Notes under the pieces: generated by a model
What the model was told of the DNA's origin: nothing
The model's database searches: none
What the model saw: the letters and a program-made list of their open reading frames with translations, nothing else
Origin: Stappia sp. ES.058
GTDB lineage: Bacteria > Pseudomonadota > Alphaproteobacteria > Rhizobiales > Stappiaceae
Direction: 5' to 3'
Assembly (NCBI RefSeq): GCF_900105595.1
Contig: NZ_LT629784.1
Location: 1,674,001 to 1,738,000, forward strand
Length of the DNA stretch: 64,000 bases
In this document: positions 37,316 to 47,961 of the stretch, in pieces
How the letters are laid out: each line of letters opens with the position of its first letter
How positions within the stretch are numbered: position 1 is the first letter of the stretch
Translations under genes and position numbers: made by a program

Positions 37316-38149
37316 GTGACCCCTTCCCGCGACATCAAGCGTCTGATCGAGATCATGGCCGCCCTGCGGACCCCGGACACCGGCTGCCCCTGGGATCTGG
37401 AACAGACCTTCGAGACGATTGCGCCCTATACCATCGAGGAAGCGTATGAAGTGGCCGATGCCATCCATCGCGGCGACCCGGTCGACCTGCGGGAGGAATT
37501 GGGCGATCTCCTGCTTCAGGTCGTGTATCACGCGCAAATCGCGACCGAAGACGGCAGCTTCACGTTCGGTGACGTTGTGGAAGAAATCACCGCAAAGATG
37601 ATCCGCCGTCATCCGCACGTGTTCGGGGACGAGATCGCGCGTTCCGCCGGCACGGCCAAGGGGGCGTGGGAGCGCATCAAGGACCAGGAAAAGACGGCGC
37701 GAGCGAGCGAGCGTGCAAGGCTCGGCCTTGATGACGAAATGCCCGGGTACCTGGATACGATCCCGTCCCTCTTTCCGGCGTTGACGGAGGCGGAAAAGCT
37801 TCAAAAGCGAGCATCGCGCGTCGGTTTCGACTGGGGAGCTCCTGGCCCGGTCCTGAACAAGATTCGCGAGGAAATCGATGAACTTGCCGAGGAAATGGCC
37901 GCTGCGGAACCGGGCATCCAAGGAGACCGGATCGAGGACGAGCTCGGCGACCTGATCTTTGCCGTTTCCAATCTTGCCCGGCATCTCGACATCGATCCGG
38001 AGGCTGCGCTCAAACGCACAAACCGGAAGTTCCGCAGCCGTTTTTCCGCGATCGAACACGAAGCGGCGCAACAGGGTCGCCCCCTGGAAAGCCTGACATT
38101 GGAAGAAATGGAAGCGGCTTGGCAGGCGGCCAAACGCTTGCCCGATTGA
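37316..38149 (+). CDS. mazG: Nucleoside triphosphate pyrophosphohydrolase MazG
   Basis: This 277-residue enzyme contains two MazG domains. Domain 1 (about residues 20-120) has CPWDLEQTFETIAPYTIEEAYEV and REELGDLLLQVVYH. Domain 2 (about 180-260) has IREEIDELAEEM and EDELGDLIFAVSNLAR. The acidic EExxE and ELGD patterns bind magnesium. It hydrolyses abnormal NTPs and helps clear ppGpp-linked stress nucleotides. The start is GTG at 37316, giving the usual beginning TPSRDIKRLIEIMAALR, with AGGT about eight bases upstream. An in-frame ATG at 37229 would add 29 unusual residues. Confidence 0.94.
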   Translation: MTPSRDIKRLIEIMAALRTPDTGCPWDLEQTFETIAPYTIEEAYEVADAIHRGDPVDLREELGDLLLQVVYHAQIATEDGSFTFGDVVEEITAKMIRRHPHVFGDEIARSAGTAKGAWERIKDQEKTARASERARLGLDDEMPGYLDTIPSLFPALTEAEKLQKRASRVGFDWGAPGPVLNKIREEIDELAEEMAAAEPGIQGDRIEDELGDLIFAVSNLARHLDIDPEAALKRTNRKFRSRFSAIEHEAAQQGRPLESLTLEEMEAAWQAAKRLPD

Positions 38150-38219
38150 CCATGGCCGACGCGAAGCCAACGCAGGCGGCAAACGCCATCTGTGCGAATT
38201 TGGCGCCGGGAGGGTGCGC

Positions 38220-39611
38220 TTAGTCCGTTTCCCCCACCGGTTCGAGCCGCCCGCGAAACCGCTCCATCACTTCGCCCTTGCGCCGCTCCGCGACACGGAT
38301 GCGGAAGTGACACAGCATTTCCGCGTCCTGTCTCTCCAAAACATCGGTATTGCGGTGCAGCCAGGCAACTGCCTCGCCGTCGTCTGCGGGAAGGTTCACG
38401 TCGAAGACGACGCTGCCGGACGAGAGTTCCATCTCGATGCGCGCAAGCAGGTCATCCATTCCCGCGCCCGTGTGCGCCGAGACGCTGACCGCCTCCTGCC
38501 CCGCCCCGTTGGCGTCGAGAAGTCCGTCCCGCCGTTCAGCCGGCAGGAGATCGATCTTGTTCCAGACCTCGAGGATATTGACCTCCCGGTCTTCTCCCAA
38601 CCCGAGTAATTCCAGCGTGGTCGTCACGTCCGCAGCCTGGGCCTGGGTGTCCTCATGCGAGATGTCGCGCACATGCAATACCAAATCCGCTTCGGTGACT
38701 TCCTCCAGCGTCGCTCGGAAGGCCGCGATCAGATGGGTCGGCAGGTCCGAGATAAAACCGACTGTATCGGAGAGAATGATTTCGCGGCCGTGCGGAAGCG
38801 CGACCCGGCGCAAGGTCGGGTCCAGCGTTGCGAACAACAGATCCTTGGCGAAGACATCCGAGCGCGTCAACCGGTTGAAGAGCGTTGATTTGCCCGCGTT
38901 CGTATAGCCGACAAGCGCAACGACGGGCTGCGGCACCTTCTTGCGCTTGGCGCGGTGCAACTCGCGGGTCCGGCTGACCTGCGCCAGTTCGCGCTCCAGT
39001 CGCGTGATCCGCTCCTGGATCAGCCGTCGATCCGCCTCGATCTGGGTTTCGCCCGGCCCGCCGATGAACCCAAGCCCGCCGCGCTGGCGTTCAAGGTGGG
39101 TCCAGGACCGAACAAGTCGACTTTTCTGCCACTTCAGATGCGCCAATTCGACCTGAAGCGTGCCTTCGGCGGTGCTCGCCCGTGCGCCGAAAATCTCTAG
39201 AATCAGACCGGTGCGGTCGAGCACCTTGCACTTCAGCGCCTTTTCCAGGTTGCGCTGCTGGATCGGCGTCAACGGGTGGTCGACAATGAGGAGCTCGATC
39301 TCCTCGACCTCCACGATCGTTGCAAGTTCCTCGACCTTGCCGCTGCCAAAAAGCATGCCCGGCTTCGGCGTCGCAATATTGACGATTCCGGACGAGACAA
39401 TTTCGAGCTCAATGGCCGCCGCAAGACCTATGGCCTCTTCCAGCCGCGCCTCCGGCGACCGGCGCTTTGCCACGCCGCTCTCGCCACGATGAGTGAGAAC
39501 CGGCACCACGACGGCCGCCCGCGCACCCGAGGTGCCGCGCGGGTCGTCGAAAGCGTGATCCGACGCAATTTCAGTCTTGCGATCCGTTTTTGGCCGTTCC
39601 TGGGTCTTCAA
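38220..39611 (-). CDS. hflX: GTPase HflX
   Basis: This is a 463-residue ribosome-splitting GTPase active in heat stress. The N-terminal HflX domain has GSGKVEEL and the glycine-rich linker GGLGFIGGPGETQIEADRRLI (about residues 170-190). The GTPase domain follows with P-loop GYTNAGKST near 227, FATLDPT, DTVGF and NKID. It starts with TTG directly after the hfq stop (TGATTG), the only good in-frame start before residue 86. hfq-hflX adjacency is the classic arrangement and suggests one transcript. Confidence 0.95.
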   Translation of the reverse strand: MKTQERPKTDRKTEIASDHAFDDPRGTSGARAAVVVPVLTHRGESGVAKRRSPEARLEEAIGLAAAIELEIVSSGIVNIATPKPGMLFGSGKVEELATIVEVEEIELLIVDHPLTPIQQRNLEKALKCKVLDRTGLILEIFGARASTAEGTLQVELAHLKWQKSRLVRSWTHLERQRGGLGFIGGPGETQIEADRRLIQERITRLERELAQVSRTRELHRAKRKKVPQPVVALVGYTNAGKSTLFNRLTRSDVFAKDLLFATLDPTLRRVALPHGREIILSDTVGFISDLPTHLIAAFRATLEEVTEADLVLHVRDISHEDTQAQAADVTTTLELLGLGEDREVNILEVWNKIDLLPAERRDGLLDANGAGQEAVSVSAHTGAGMDDLLARIEMELSSGSVVFDVNLPADDGEAVAWLHRNTDVLERQDAEMLCHFRIRVAERRKGEVMERFRGRLEPVGETD

Positions 39612-39869
39612 TCAGCTCGCCGCCTTTTCATCCGCCTCGTCGCCCGGATCGAATAGCTGAACCGGAGTATTTGGCATCACCGTCGAGATCGCGTGCTTGT
39701 AAACAAGCTGGGAGTGTCCATCTCGCCGCAGCAATACGCAAAAATTGTCAAACCATGTTACAACACCCTGTAACTTCACGCCATTGATCAAGAAGATCGT
39801 AAGCGGCGTCTTTTGCTTCCGGACATAGTTCAGAAAAGTATCTTGAAGATTCTGTGCGCGGTCAGCCAT
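39612..39869 (-). CDS. hfq: RNA chaperone Hfq
   Basis: This 85-residue Sm-like protein pairs small RNAs with mRNAs. Sm1 has the segment [23 protein letters not shown] (residues 13-35) and Sm2 has [10 protein letters not shown] near 57-66. Length and sequence match alphaproteobacterial Hfq. The stop codon abuts the TTG start of hflX. The 300-base region upstream has no gene and should contain its promoter. Confidence 0.97.
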   Translation of the reverse strand: MADRAQNLQDTFLNYVRKQKTPLTIFLINGVKLQGVVTWFDNFCVLLRRDGHSQLVYKHAISTVMPNTPVQLFDPGDEADEKAAS

Positions 39870-40169
39870 GTTTTATTATTTCCTGCATTCGCCTGGTCGT
39901 TCTACTGCGCTTCGCTTGTGGTTCGGCGGAAACACCGGTCGCCTGCCCCGACGACATGGGTCGATCCGCCATTGAGCGGGTCCGCGAACCTGTAATACGG
40001 TTCCCGGACTCTGACCGAGAGTCTATCCTATCCGGATTTGATTTTCTGCCGGTTTTTGTCTGCATCGCAGCGCAAAAAACTGACAGACCCCACGGTCGCC
40101 GCACCCGTCACGACGTGCTGATGGTCCCAGCCCGACATGACAGCGAATCTCGCCGGCACGCCACCCGAT
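39870..40169. other. hfq: Intergenic region upstream of hfq
   Basis: This stretch of 300 bases lies between the dat stop and the hfq start, both on the minus strand. I saw no gene, tRNA or strong hairpin. It presumably contains the hfq promoter and the end of the dat transcript. Confidence 0.4.
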
Positions 40170-41033
40170 CTAGACCGGATCCATCTCGCTAACGTCGTGA
40201 AACTGCTGACGAAGCTCCCGGGACAATTCCCCCGGGTACCCGTTTCCAATTGCCGTATCGTCAATTCGAACCACTGGCATCACGAGTGTGGAAGCTGCGG
40301 TGATGAAGGCCTCCTTTGCCTCCTTTGCTTCTTTCACGGTAAACGGCCTTTCGTCAAAGGACAAACCGTTTCGTGCAATCATATCAAGAACAACCTGTCG
40401 CGTGATGCCTTTGAGAATTCCATGCTCCGCCGGACGGGTCACAAGCGTGTTGTCCTTGGTGACGATCCATGCATTGGTTGATCCGCCTTCGGTGACGAAC
40501 CCGTCTGCATCGACGAACCAGGCCTCCTTGGCCCCCGCCTCTTTGGCCTTTTGTTTGGCCAGAACATTCGGCAGCAGCCCGACTGTCTTGATATCGACGC
40601 GGTCCCAGCGGTTCTCCGGCACGGTGATCACGCCAACGCCCGTTTCCGCGCCCCTGTCGCCCGTCTCGGGCGCAACGTTGCGCGCGGTGACCACCAAAGC
40701 CGGCGGCGTATCGGGGGACGGAAAAAAGTGATCCCGGCGCGCGACGCCGCGAGTGACCTGGAGATAAACGAAACCGCTGCGCACGCGGTTGCGACGAAGC
40801 ACCTCGCGCATGACTTGAGACAGCGCGGCCCGCGTCATCGGCATACGGATCGAGAGTTCCCGAAGGGACCTTTCAAGTCGGTCGCCATGACGGCGTTCGT
40901 CGACGATCTGTCCGCGCCAAACCTCGCAAACCTCATAGACGCCGTCCGCAAACTGATAGCCGCGGTCCTCGATATGCACCGCAGCTTCGGCGTGGCGGAC
41001 ATAGCGTCCATTGACATAGGCAATTCGTGACAT
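40170..41033 (-). CDS. dat: D-amino-acid aminotransferase (branched-chain aminotransferase fold)
   Basis: This is a 287-residue fold-type IV PLP aminotransferase. YVNGRYVRHAEAAVHIEDRGYQFADGVYEV at about residues 6-35 is the family opening. The lysine that binds PLP lies in the segment VDIKTVGLLPNVLAKQKAKEAGA (about 148-170), and TEGGSTNAWIV near 184 holds the cofactor phosphate region. D-alanine aminotransferase is the usual annotation for this gene beside hfq, but ilvE-like or aminodeoxychorismate-lyase activity cannot be excluded. A run of Lys-Glu-Ala repeats (FTVKEAKEAKEAF) comes from a nine-base tandem repeat at 40310-40336. Confidence 0.88.
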   Translation of the reverse strand: MSRIAYVNGRYVRHAEAAVHIEDRGYQFADGVYEVCEVWRGQIVDERRHGDRLERSLRELSIRMPMTRAALSQVMREVLRRNRVRSGFVYLQVTRGVARRDHFFPSPDTPPALVVTARNVAPETGDRGAETGVGVITVPENRWDRVDIKTVGLLPNVLAKQKAKEAGAKEAWFVDADGFVTEGGSTNAWIVTKDNTLVTRPAEHGILKGITRQVVLDMIARNGLSFDERPFTVKEAKEAKEAFITAASTLVMPVVRIDDTAIGNGYPGELSRELRQQFHDVSEMDPV

Positions 41034-41117
41034 CGCTGATCCGGTCCTTGTATCCGGGGAGTGACAACCTGTGACCGGTTGCACCGGTCTCGGGCTCTCC
41101 GTCCATATTGAGGCGTA

Positions 41118-42494
41118 TCAGAAAAATTCCAGACTGACGCGGAACATCTGTTCGACCTGTCGCACGCGTTCCGCAATCGCGAAAAGAACGACGCGGTCAT
41201 GGGCGCGGATGATCGTGCTGCCGTCCGGCGTGATGACCGCACCGTCGCGAAAGATTGCACCGACCCGAATTCCATCCGGGAGTTCGGTGTCGCGCAGCGG
41301 CTTGCCGACAAGCGGAGATGTTTCCAGCGCTTCAGCCTCGATCACCTCGGCCGCACCGTTTTGCAGCGCGTGAACCCCGCGGATCCGTCCCCGGCGCACA
41401 TGCTGGAGGATCTTCGAGATCGTGACCTGGCGCGGATTGACGAAAGCGTCGATCCCGAGCGCATGCGCAAAGGTCGGGTAGCTCGGATTGTTCAGGAGCG
41501 ACAGGTTGCGCTTGCAGCCGAGCTTCTTGGCCATGACGCATGAAAGAATGTTGACCTCATCCTCGTTCGTGAGGGCAATCAGCGTGTCGGCGTCCTGGAT
41601 ATCGGCTTCCAGCAACAGGTTCTGGTCGAGCGCGCTGCCGTGCAGGATCACGGTGCGCTTCAGCGTATCCGCGATGCTGAGGGCGCGCTCGCGCGAGTGT
41701 TCGACGATCTTGACCTTGGCCTTCGACTGGCGTTGTTCGAGCGTATGCGCAACATAGTGGCCGATGTTGCCGCCGCCGGCGATCACCACGCGCGTTGCTT
41801 CCGGTTCCTCGTGCCCGAAAATCGCGAGTGTGCGCCGTACCCGGTCGCGACGCGCGATCACATAGACCAGATCGTCGACGAGAAGCGTGTCCGAGCTCTT
41901 TGGAACGAACAGGTGATTGCCGCGAAAAACCCCGGTGACCACGGAGCCGAGATCGGGGAACAGCTCGGTCAGCTGGCGCAGCGGCGTGTTGACCACCGGG
42001 CAGTCTTCCTGGCAGACGACGCCAACCACGACCACCTGGTCGTCTGCAAAGCGCACAGTTTCCACCGCGCCTGGCAGTGCGAGGCGCCGGAGCACCATCT
42101 CGCCGACCTCGATTTCCGGAGAAATGATCACGTCGATCGGCATGTTGTCACGCGAGAACAGGTCGCTCCACTGCGGCCTGAGGTAGCTTTGCGCGCGCAC
42201 ACGAGCCACCTTGGTAGGGACCTTGAACAGGGAATGCGCCACCTGGCACGCCACCATGTTGACCTCGTCATACAAGGTGACGGCGATCAGCATGTCCGCC
42301 TGATCGGCTCCGGCCTGTGCCAGCACGTCGGGATGCGCGCCATGTCCGACAAAACCGCGCACGTCGAGCGTGTCGCGGATCACGTTGATCAGTCGCGGCG
42401 ACGAATCGATAACGGACACGTCGTTCTGCTCCGCTGCAAGCTTTTCGGCGATACCGTAACCGACCTGGCCGGCGCCACAAATCACCACTCTCAT
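41118..42494 (-). CDS. trkA: Trk potassium-uptake regulator TrkA
   Basis: This 458-residue cytoplasmic protein has two tandem RCK units. The first NAD-binding motif GAGQVGYG begins at residue 7 and the second GGGNIGHYVAH near 237. Each is followed by a TrkA-C domain, with the expected acidic residue at the end of the second strand (VIDSS and KIVEHS). It binds NAD(H) or ATP and gates the TrkH/TrkG potassium channel. The start is the ATG at 42494 with MRVVICGAG. It lies between ntrX and dat on the same strand, which is the common rhizobial order. Confidence 0.95.
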   Translation of the reverse strand: MRVVICGAGQVGYGIAEKLAAEQNDVSVIDSSPRLINVIRDTLDVRGFVGHGAHPDVLAQAGADQADMLIAVTLYDEVNMVACQVAHSLFKVPTKVARVRAQSYLRPQWSDLFSRDNMPIDVIISPEIEVGEMVLRRLALPGAVETVRFADDQVVVVGVVCQEDCPVVNTPLRQLTELFPDLGSVVTGVFRGNHLFVPKSSDTLLVDDLVYVIARRDRVRRTLAIFGHEEPEATRVVIAGGGNIGHYVAHTLEQRQSKAKVKIVEHSRERALSIADTLKRTVILHGSALDQNLLLEADIQDADTLIALTNEDEVNILSCVMAKKLGCKRNLSLLNNPSYPTFAHALGIDAFVNPRQVTISKILQHVRRGRIRGVHALQNGAAEVIEAEALETSPLVGKPLRDTELPDGIRVGAIFRDGAVITPDGSTIIRAHDRVVLFAIAERVRQVEQMFRVSLEFF

Positions 42495-42714
42495 GGCCTG
42501 GGTTCCTTCATCGCGTGCCGTGGCGCGGGCGCCGTGGCAGTCCGTTCGCGCCTGATGTGGTGGCGTCGAAACACGGCCTGTGCGGGCGACGCTCGCCAAC
42601 ACCTATTCCCAATTCGAAAACCACACCGGAAACATAAACCTGCTCGTCGCATTTCTGAATCTGACGGTCGTCCCGGACACGCCGGCACCCGCGCCGATCG
42701 TCCGATACGGGTGA

Positions 42715-44082
42715 TTATGACAGTCCTAGCGACTTGAGCTTTCGATGCAAAGCGGAGCGTTCCATTCCCACGAATTCCGCGGTACGCGACACATTGCCAC
42801 CGAAGCGCTTGATCTGCGCCTGCAGGTAATCGCGTTCGAAAAGCTCGCGCGCGTCGCGCAACGGAAGGGCCATCAAATGCTCTCCGCCACCGTTTGTCGG
42901 CAGGTTCGGTGCATCCGCACCGATCTCGCCCGGCAGCAGGTCCGCCGTGATCACCGCGTCCGGGTCGGCCCGTGTCAGGATCATCAGCCGTTCGACATTG
43001 TTGCGCAACTGGCGCACGTTGCCCGGCCAGTCATGTGCCTGGAGCACGGCCATCGCGTCCTCGCCGATGCGGCGGATCGGCAGGCCGGAACTGAGCGAAA
43101 TCTGTTCCATGAAAAACTGCACGAGTTCCGGAATATCCTCCCGGCGGTCGGCAAGCGCCGGCACATGCAGCGGAACGACGCCCAGCCGGTGGAAGAGATC
43201 CTCCCGCAGGCGACCGTCGGAAATCTCCTGCTCCAGATGGCGGGCGCTCGACGACAGAATGCGGATGTCGACGCTCACCTTGCCTGCTCCGCCGACCCGG
43301 GAAAAGGTCTGGTCGACGAGCACCCTCAGGATCTTTCCCTGGGTGCCATGGGGCATATCCGCCACCTCGTCGATGTAGAGCGTCCCGCCATGCGCCTCTT
43401 CCATCGCACCGATCTTGCGGATTCGTCCGTCCTCACCCTCGATGCCGAAGAGTTCTTCCTCCATGCGTTCCGGGGTGATGGTTGCGGCATTGATCACCAC
43501 GAAAGGGCTTTTCTCGCGCTGCGAAGCGGCGTGAATCGTTCGGGCGGTCAGTTCCTTGCCGGAACCCGACGGACCCGTGATCAGAACACGGCTGTTGGTT
43601 GGTGCGACGCGTTCAATGGTGCTGCGCAACTGGCCCATGGCGCTGCTCTTGCCAAGCAGGTCCAGAGCATCGGAACTGCGCTGCTTGAGCTGGCGGATCT
43701 CCCGGCGCAACGACGAGGCTTCGAGTGCGCGTTCGGCAATCAGGACAAGCCTGTCTGCCTTGAACGGCTTTTCGACATAGTCGTAGGCGCCGCGCTTGAT
43801 CGCGGAAACCGCCGTTTCGATATTGCCGTGGCCGGAGATGATGACGACGGGAAGGTCGGGATCCTGTTCCTTGATCACATCCAAAAGGTCGAGGCCGTCG
43901 AGCCGGCTGCCCTGGAGCCAGATATCGAGCACCACCAGTGACGGACGGCGTTCCTGGATCGCGGCAAGCGCCTTGTCGCTGTCGGATGCGGTGCGGGTGT
44001 TGTAACCCTCGTCATCGAGAATGCCCGCGATGAGATCGCGAATATCGGCTTCATCGTCGACTACCAGAATATCATACGCCAT
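42715..44082 (-). CDS. ntrX: Nitrogen regulatory response regulator NtrX
   Basis: This is a 455-residue response regulator. The receiver domain (1-120) has acidic residues DDEAD and the acceptor D in LVVLDIWL near 53. The central AAA+ domain has Walker A GPSGSGKE near 168 and Walker B TLYIDEVAD. A C-terminal Fis-type helix-turn-helix closes it. The GAFTGA loop that contacts sigma-54 is missing: after ELFGIEGED the sequence goes to RIRKIGAMEEAHGG. From memory, NtrX of several alphaproteobacteria lacks this loop, so it may act without sigma-54. It overlaps the ntrY 3' end by 11 bases. NtrY is its kinase. Confidence 0.95.
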   Translation of the reverse strand: MAYDILVVDDEADIRDLIAGILDDEGYNTRTASDSDKALAAIQERRPSLVVLDIWLQGSRLDGLDLLDVIKEQDPDLPVVIISGHGNIETAVSAIKRGAYDYVEKPFKADRLVLIAERALEASSLRREIRQLKQRSSDALDLLGKSSAMGQLRSTIERVAPTNSRVLITGPSGSGKELTARTIHAASQREKSPFVVINAATITPERMEEELFGIEGEDGRIRKIGAMEEAHGGTLYIDEVADMPHGTQGKILRVLVDQTFSRVGGAGKVSVDIRILSSSARHLEQEISDGRLREDLFHRLGVVPLHVPALADRREDIPELVQFFMEQISLSSGLPIRRIGEDAMAVLQAHDWPGNVRQLRNNVERLMILTRADPDAVITADLLPGEIGADAPNLPTNGGGEHLMALPLRDARELFERDYLQAQIKRFGGNVSRTAEFVGMERSALHRKLKSLGLS

Positions 44083-46354
44083 CTGTCGCAACCGTTTCCG
44101 ATGTTGTTGGGGCCTGATCCGCCTCGGCAGCAATGGCCGGCACGGCATCGAGCGCAAGCGTGAGCCGTACCGTGGCACCACGCCCGCCGGACGGGTCCGC
44201 GGGATCTTCGGGAGCATCGAGCAACTCGATGCCTCCGCCATGTTCTTCCAGGATCTTCTTCACGATCGCCAGACCAAGGCCTGTGCCCTTTTCCCGCGTC
44301 GTCATATAGGGCTCGAGCAGCCGCTGCCGGTTTTCTACAGGCAATCCGATGCCATTGTCGGTGATGTCGATCACCACTTTGCCGTCGCTCTGTGCCAGGT
44401 GAATGTCGATACGTCCGTCCGCCACCTGCTCCTTGGGAAGCGCCATGACGGATTCCGTCGCGTTCTTGATCACATTGGTCAGCGCCTGGCCGACAAGTCG
44501 CTGGTCGAACCGTGCCTTCACGGGGTCATCCGGCAGATCCGTCCTGATCGATATATCGGGATTGGCCACCCCTTGCAGGAATGCCGCCTCGCGCAAGGTG
44601 GTGCGAAGGTCGGAGACCTCCATCGTCGGCTTGGGCATGCGCGCAAAGGACGAAAACTCGTCGACCATCCGGCCGATGTCCCCCACCTGACGGATGATCG
44701 TGTCGACGCATTGGTCGAAAACACCCCGATCCTCGACGATCACCTTCCCGTAACGACGGCGGATCCGCTCCGCCGAAAGCTGGATCGGCGTCAGCGGGTT
44801 CTTGATTTCATGGGCAATCCGCCTTGCGATGTCGGCCCAGGCCGACGTGCGCTGCGCGGTGACGAGATCGGTGATGTCGTCCAGCGTGACGACGAAACCG
44901 TGTTCGCTGCGGGTGGACTGTTCACTGGTCACGCGCACGTTGACGGTGCGTTCCCGGCCATGGCGGTGCAACGACACCTGCGTTTCACTCATCCGGTCGT
45001 CCGCACGCGCCAGCACATCCCCGACGATCCCCGCCAACTCCGGCACCGCTTGCGCCAGCGGTTCGTCAAGCAGTACGCTTTCGCTGACCCCGACGAGCGA
45101 CAATGCAGACCGGTTGACCAGGGTGATCCGTCCGCTGTCGTCAACGCCGATGACGCCGGCCGTCACGCCCGACAGCACGGCCTCGGTGAACCGACGGCGG
45201 CGGTCGATCTGGTCGTTGGCGGCCAGAAGTGCGTCGCGTTGCCCGCGCAGCTGAGCCGTCATGTTGTTGAAGGTCGCGCCCAGATTGGCGAGGTCGCCGG
45301 CCGATTTGTCGGTTTCAACCTGGACATAGAGGTTGCCCTTGGACACCTGGTCCGCCGCCCCGATCAACCGCCGGATCGGAGCAACCAGCATGTTTGCGAA
45401 CCCGAAGCCGATCCAGATCGACGACAGCAACAGCACCAGCGTGACGCCGGTATAAACGAGCGCGAAGGCCACCTGGACCCCGAACCGGCTTTGCTCCATG
45501 CGCGTGTACTGGTTCGCCCCCTCCTCCGCCAGGCGCATGTAATCAACCACGCGCTTGTCCATCGCGCGCGTCACGTAGAGATACATGTCGTCATAGGCCG
45601 AGAGCTTCATGACGCCGCCGACGAGGTTGGAAACCCCCGGCGCGATGATCACCGGCTCCCCCCCGTCCGCCTGATTGAAGGCCTGATTGGGCGGAAGGAG
45701 CACGTCCATGTCCGGGTTGACGATGATCCGTGTGATGACCGTCCCGTCGGACTTCATCAAAAACGCGCCGAGCAGCGCCCGCAAGGATGTTTGCGTCTGG
45801 AAAAAGGAATCGAAGCGCGTGGGCTCGAACTCGTAGACGGCCTTTGCCCGATCAATGTCGTTCGCCATGGCGATCAGGTCGCCACGCAGGACACGCGCGT
45901 GTTCCTGAAGATAAGCCTGTGCCACGGTCAGGGCATTGTCGATGATCAGACGCGTGCGGTCCTCGAACCACCGGTCGAGCCCCCGATCCAGGGTGATTGT
46001 CGCCAGGATCGCGACGAGAATCGCCGGAACGGCGGCAACGAAGCTGAACAGCGTGACGATCCTGCCGTGCAGCCTTGCCGCGGCCCGGCCCCGCCGGCGG
46101 GCCTGCCAGAGCGACAGCAGTTCCAGTGCGATCAGCAACACAAGGGCGGCCACCAGAATGCCGTTGATCACCATCGCGATCTGGGCCACCGGGCCGTCTG
46201 GGGGAATTGGCGTCACCCCCATCAACAGGAAAAAGGTGAAGGTGATCGAGATCAGCGATACGACGACAAGCACAAAGCCAAGCCGGCGGACACGCAGCCC
46301 CGTTCGGCCATGGTCTGCCTGACTGGCTGTCGCGCTGGTTCGTTCGGCGGTCAA
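44072..46354 (-). CDS. ntrY: Nitrogen/redox sensor histidine kinase NtrY
   Basis: This 760-residue membrane kinase is the partner of NtrX. The N-terminal region has about three helices (about 27-45, 60-85, 100-120) and a periplasmic or extracytoplasmic loop, with another helix at about 300-325. HAMP (about 325-380), PAS (about 385-490), a HisKA domain with HEIKNPLTPIQLSAERIRRRYG (H near 521) and a HATPase domain with DNGIGLP and GTGLGLAIVKKI follow. It senses redox or nitrogen state in relatives. The gene starts after a 131-base gap from ntrC and overlaps ntrX by 11 bases. Confidence 0.95.
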   Translation of the reverse strand: MTAERTSATASQADHGRTGLRVRRLGFVLVVVSLISITFTFFLLMGVTPIPPDGPVAQIAMVINGILVAALVLLIALELLSLWQARRRGRAAARLHGRIVTLFSFVAAVPAILVAILATITLDRGLDRWFEDRTRLIIDNALTVAQAYLQEHARVLRGDLIAMANDIDRAKAVYEFEPTRFDSFFQTQTSLRALLGAFLMKSDGTVITRIIVNPDMDVLLPPNQAFNQADGGEPVIIAPGVSNLVGGVMKLSAYDDMYLYVTRAMDKRVVDYMRLAEEGANQYTRMEQSRFGVQVAFALVYTGVTLVLLLSSIWIGFGFANMLVAPIRRLIGAADQVSKGNLYVQVETDKSAGDLANLGATFNNMTAQLRGQRDALLAANDQIDRRRRFTEAVLSGVTAGVIGVDDSGRITLVNRSALSLVGVSESVLLDEPLAQAVPELAGIVGDVLARADDRMSETQVSLHRHGRERTVNVRVTSEQSTRSEHGFVVTLDDITDLVTAQRTSAWADIARRIAHEIKNPLTPIQLSAERIRRRYGKVIVEDRGVFDQCVDTIIRQVGDIGRMVDEFSSFARMPKPTMEVSDLRTTLREAAFLQGVANPDISIRTDLPDDPVKARFDQRLVGQALTNVIKNATESVMALPKEQVADGRIDIHLAQSDGKVVIDITDNGIGLPVENRQRLLEPYMTTREKGTGLGLAIVKKILEEHGGGIELLDAPEDPADPSGGRGATVRLTLALDAVPAIAAEADQAPTTSETVATDGV

Positions 46355-46485
46355 GATTGGGCAACCATCATCTGGAATCGGCCCATGCGGGACCGGCGCA
46401 AAGATGCGGCACCCTTACCACACATTGTTGCCAAATTACGACAGACAGATTGCAACGTGATTGCCGCGCGACACCGGGCGCCATC

Positions 46486-47922
<1,437 letters not shown>

Positions 47923-47961
47923 GTTTTCGGGTTCCCCGGTGTCGGATCTCGTAACGTCAGG

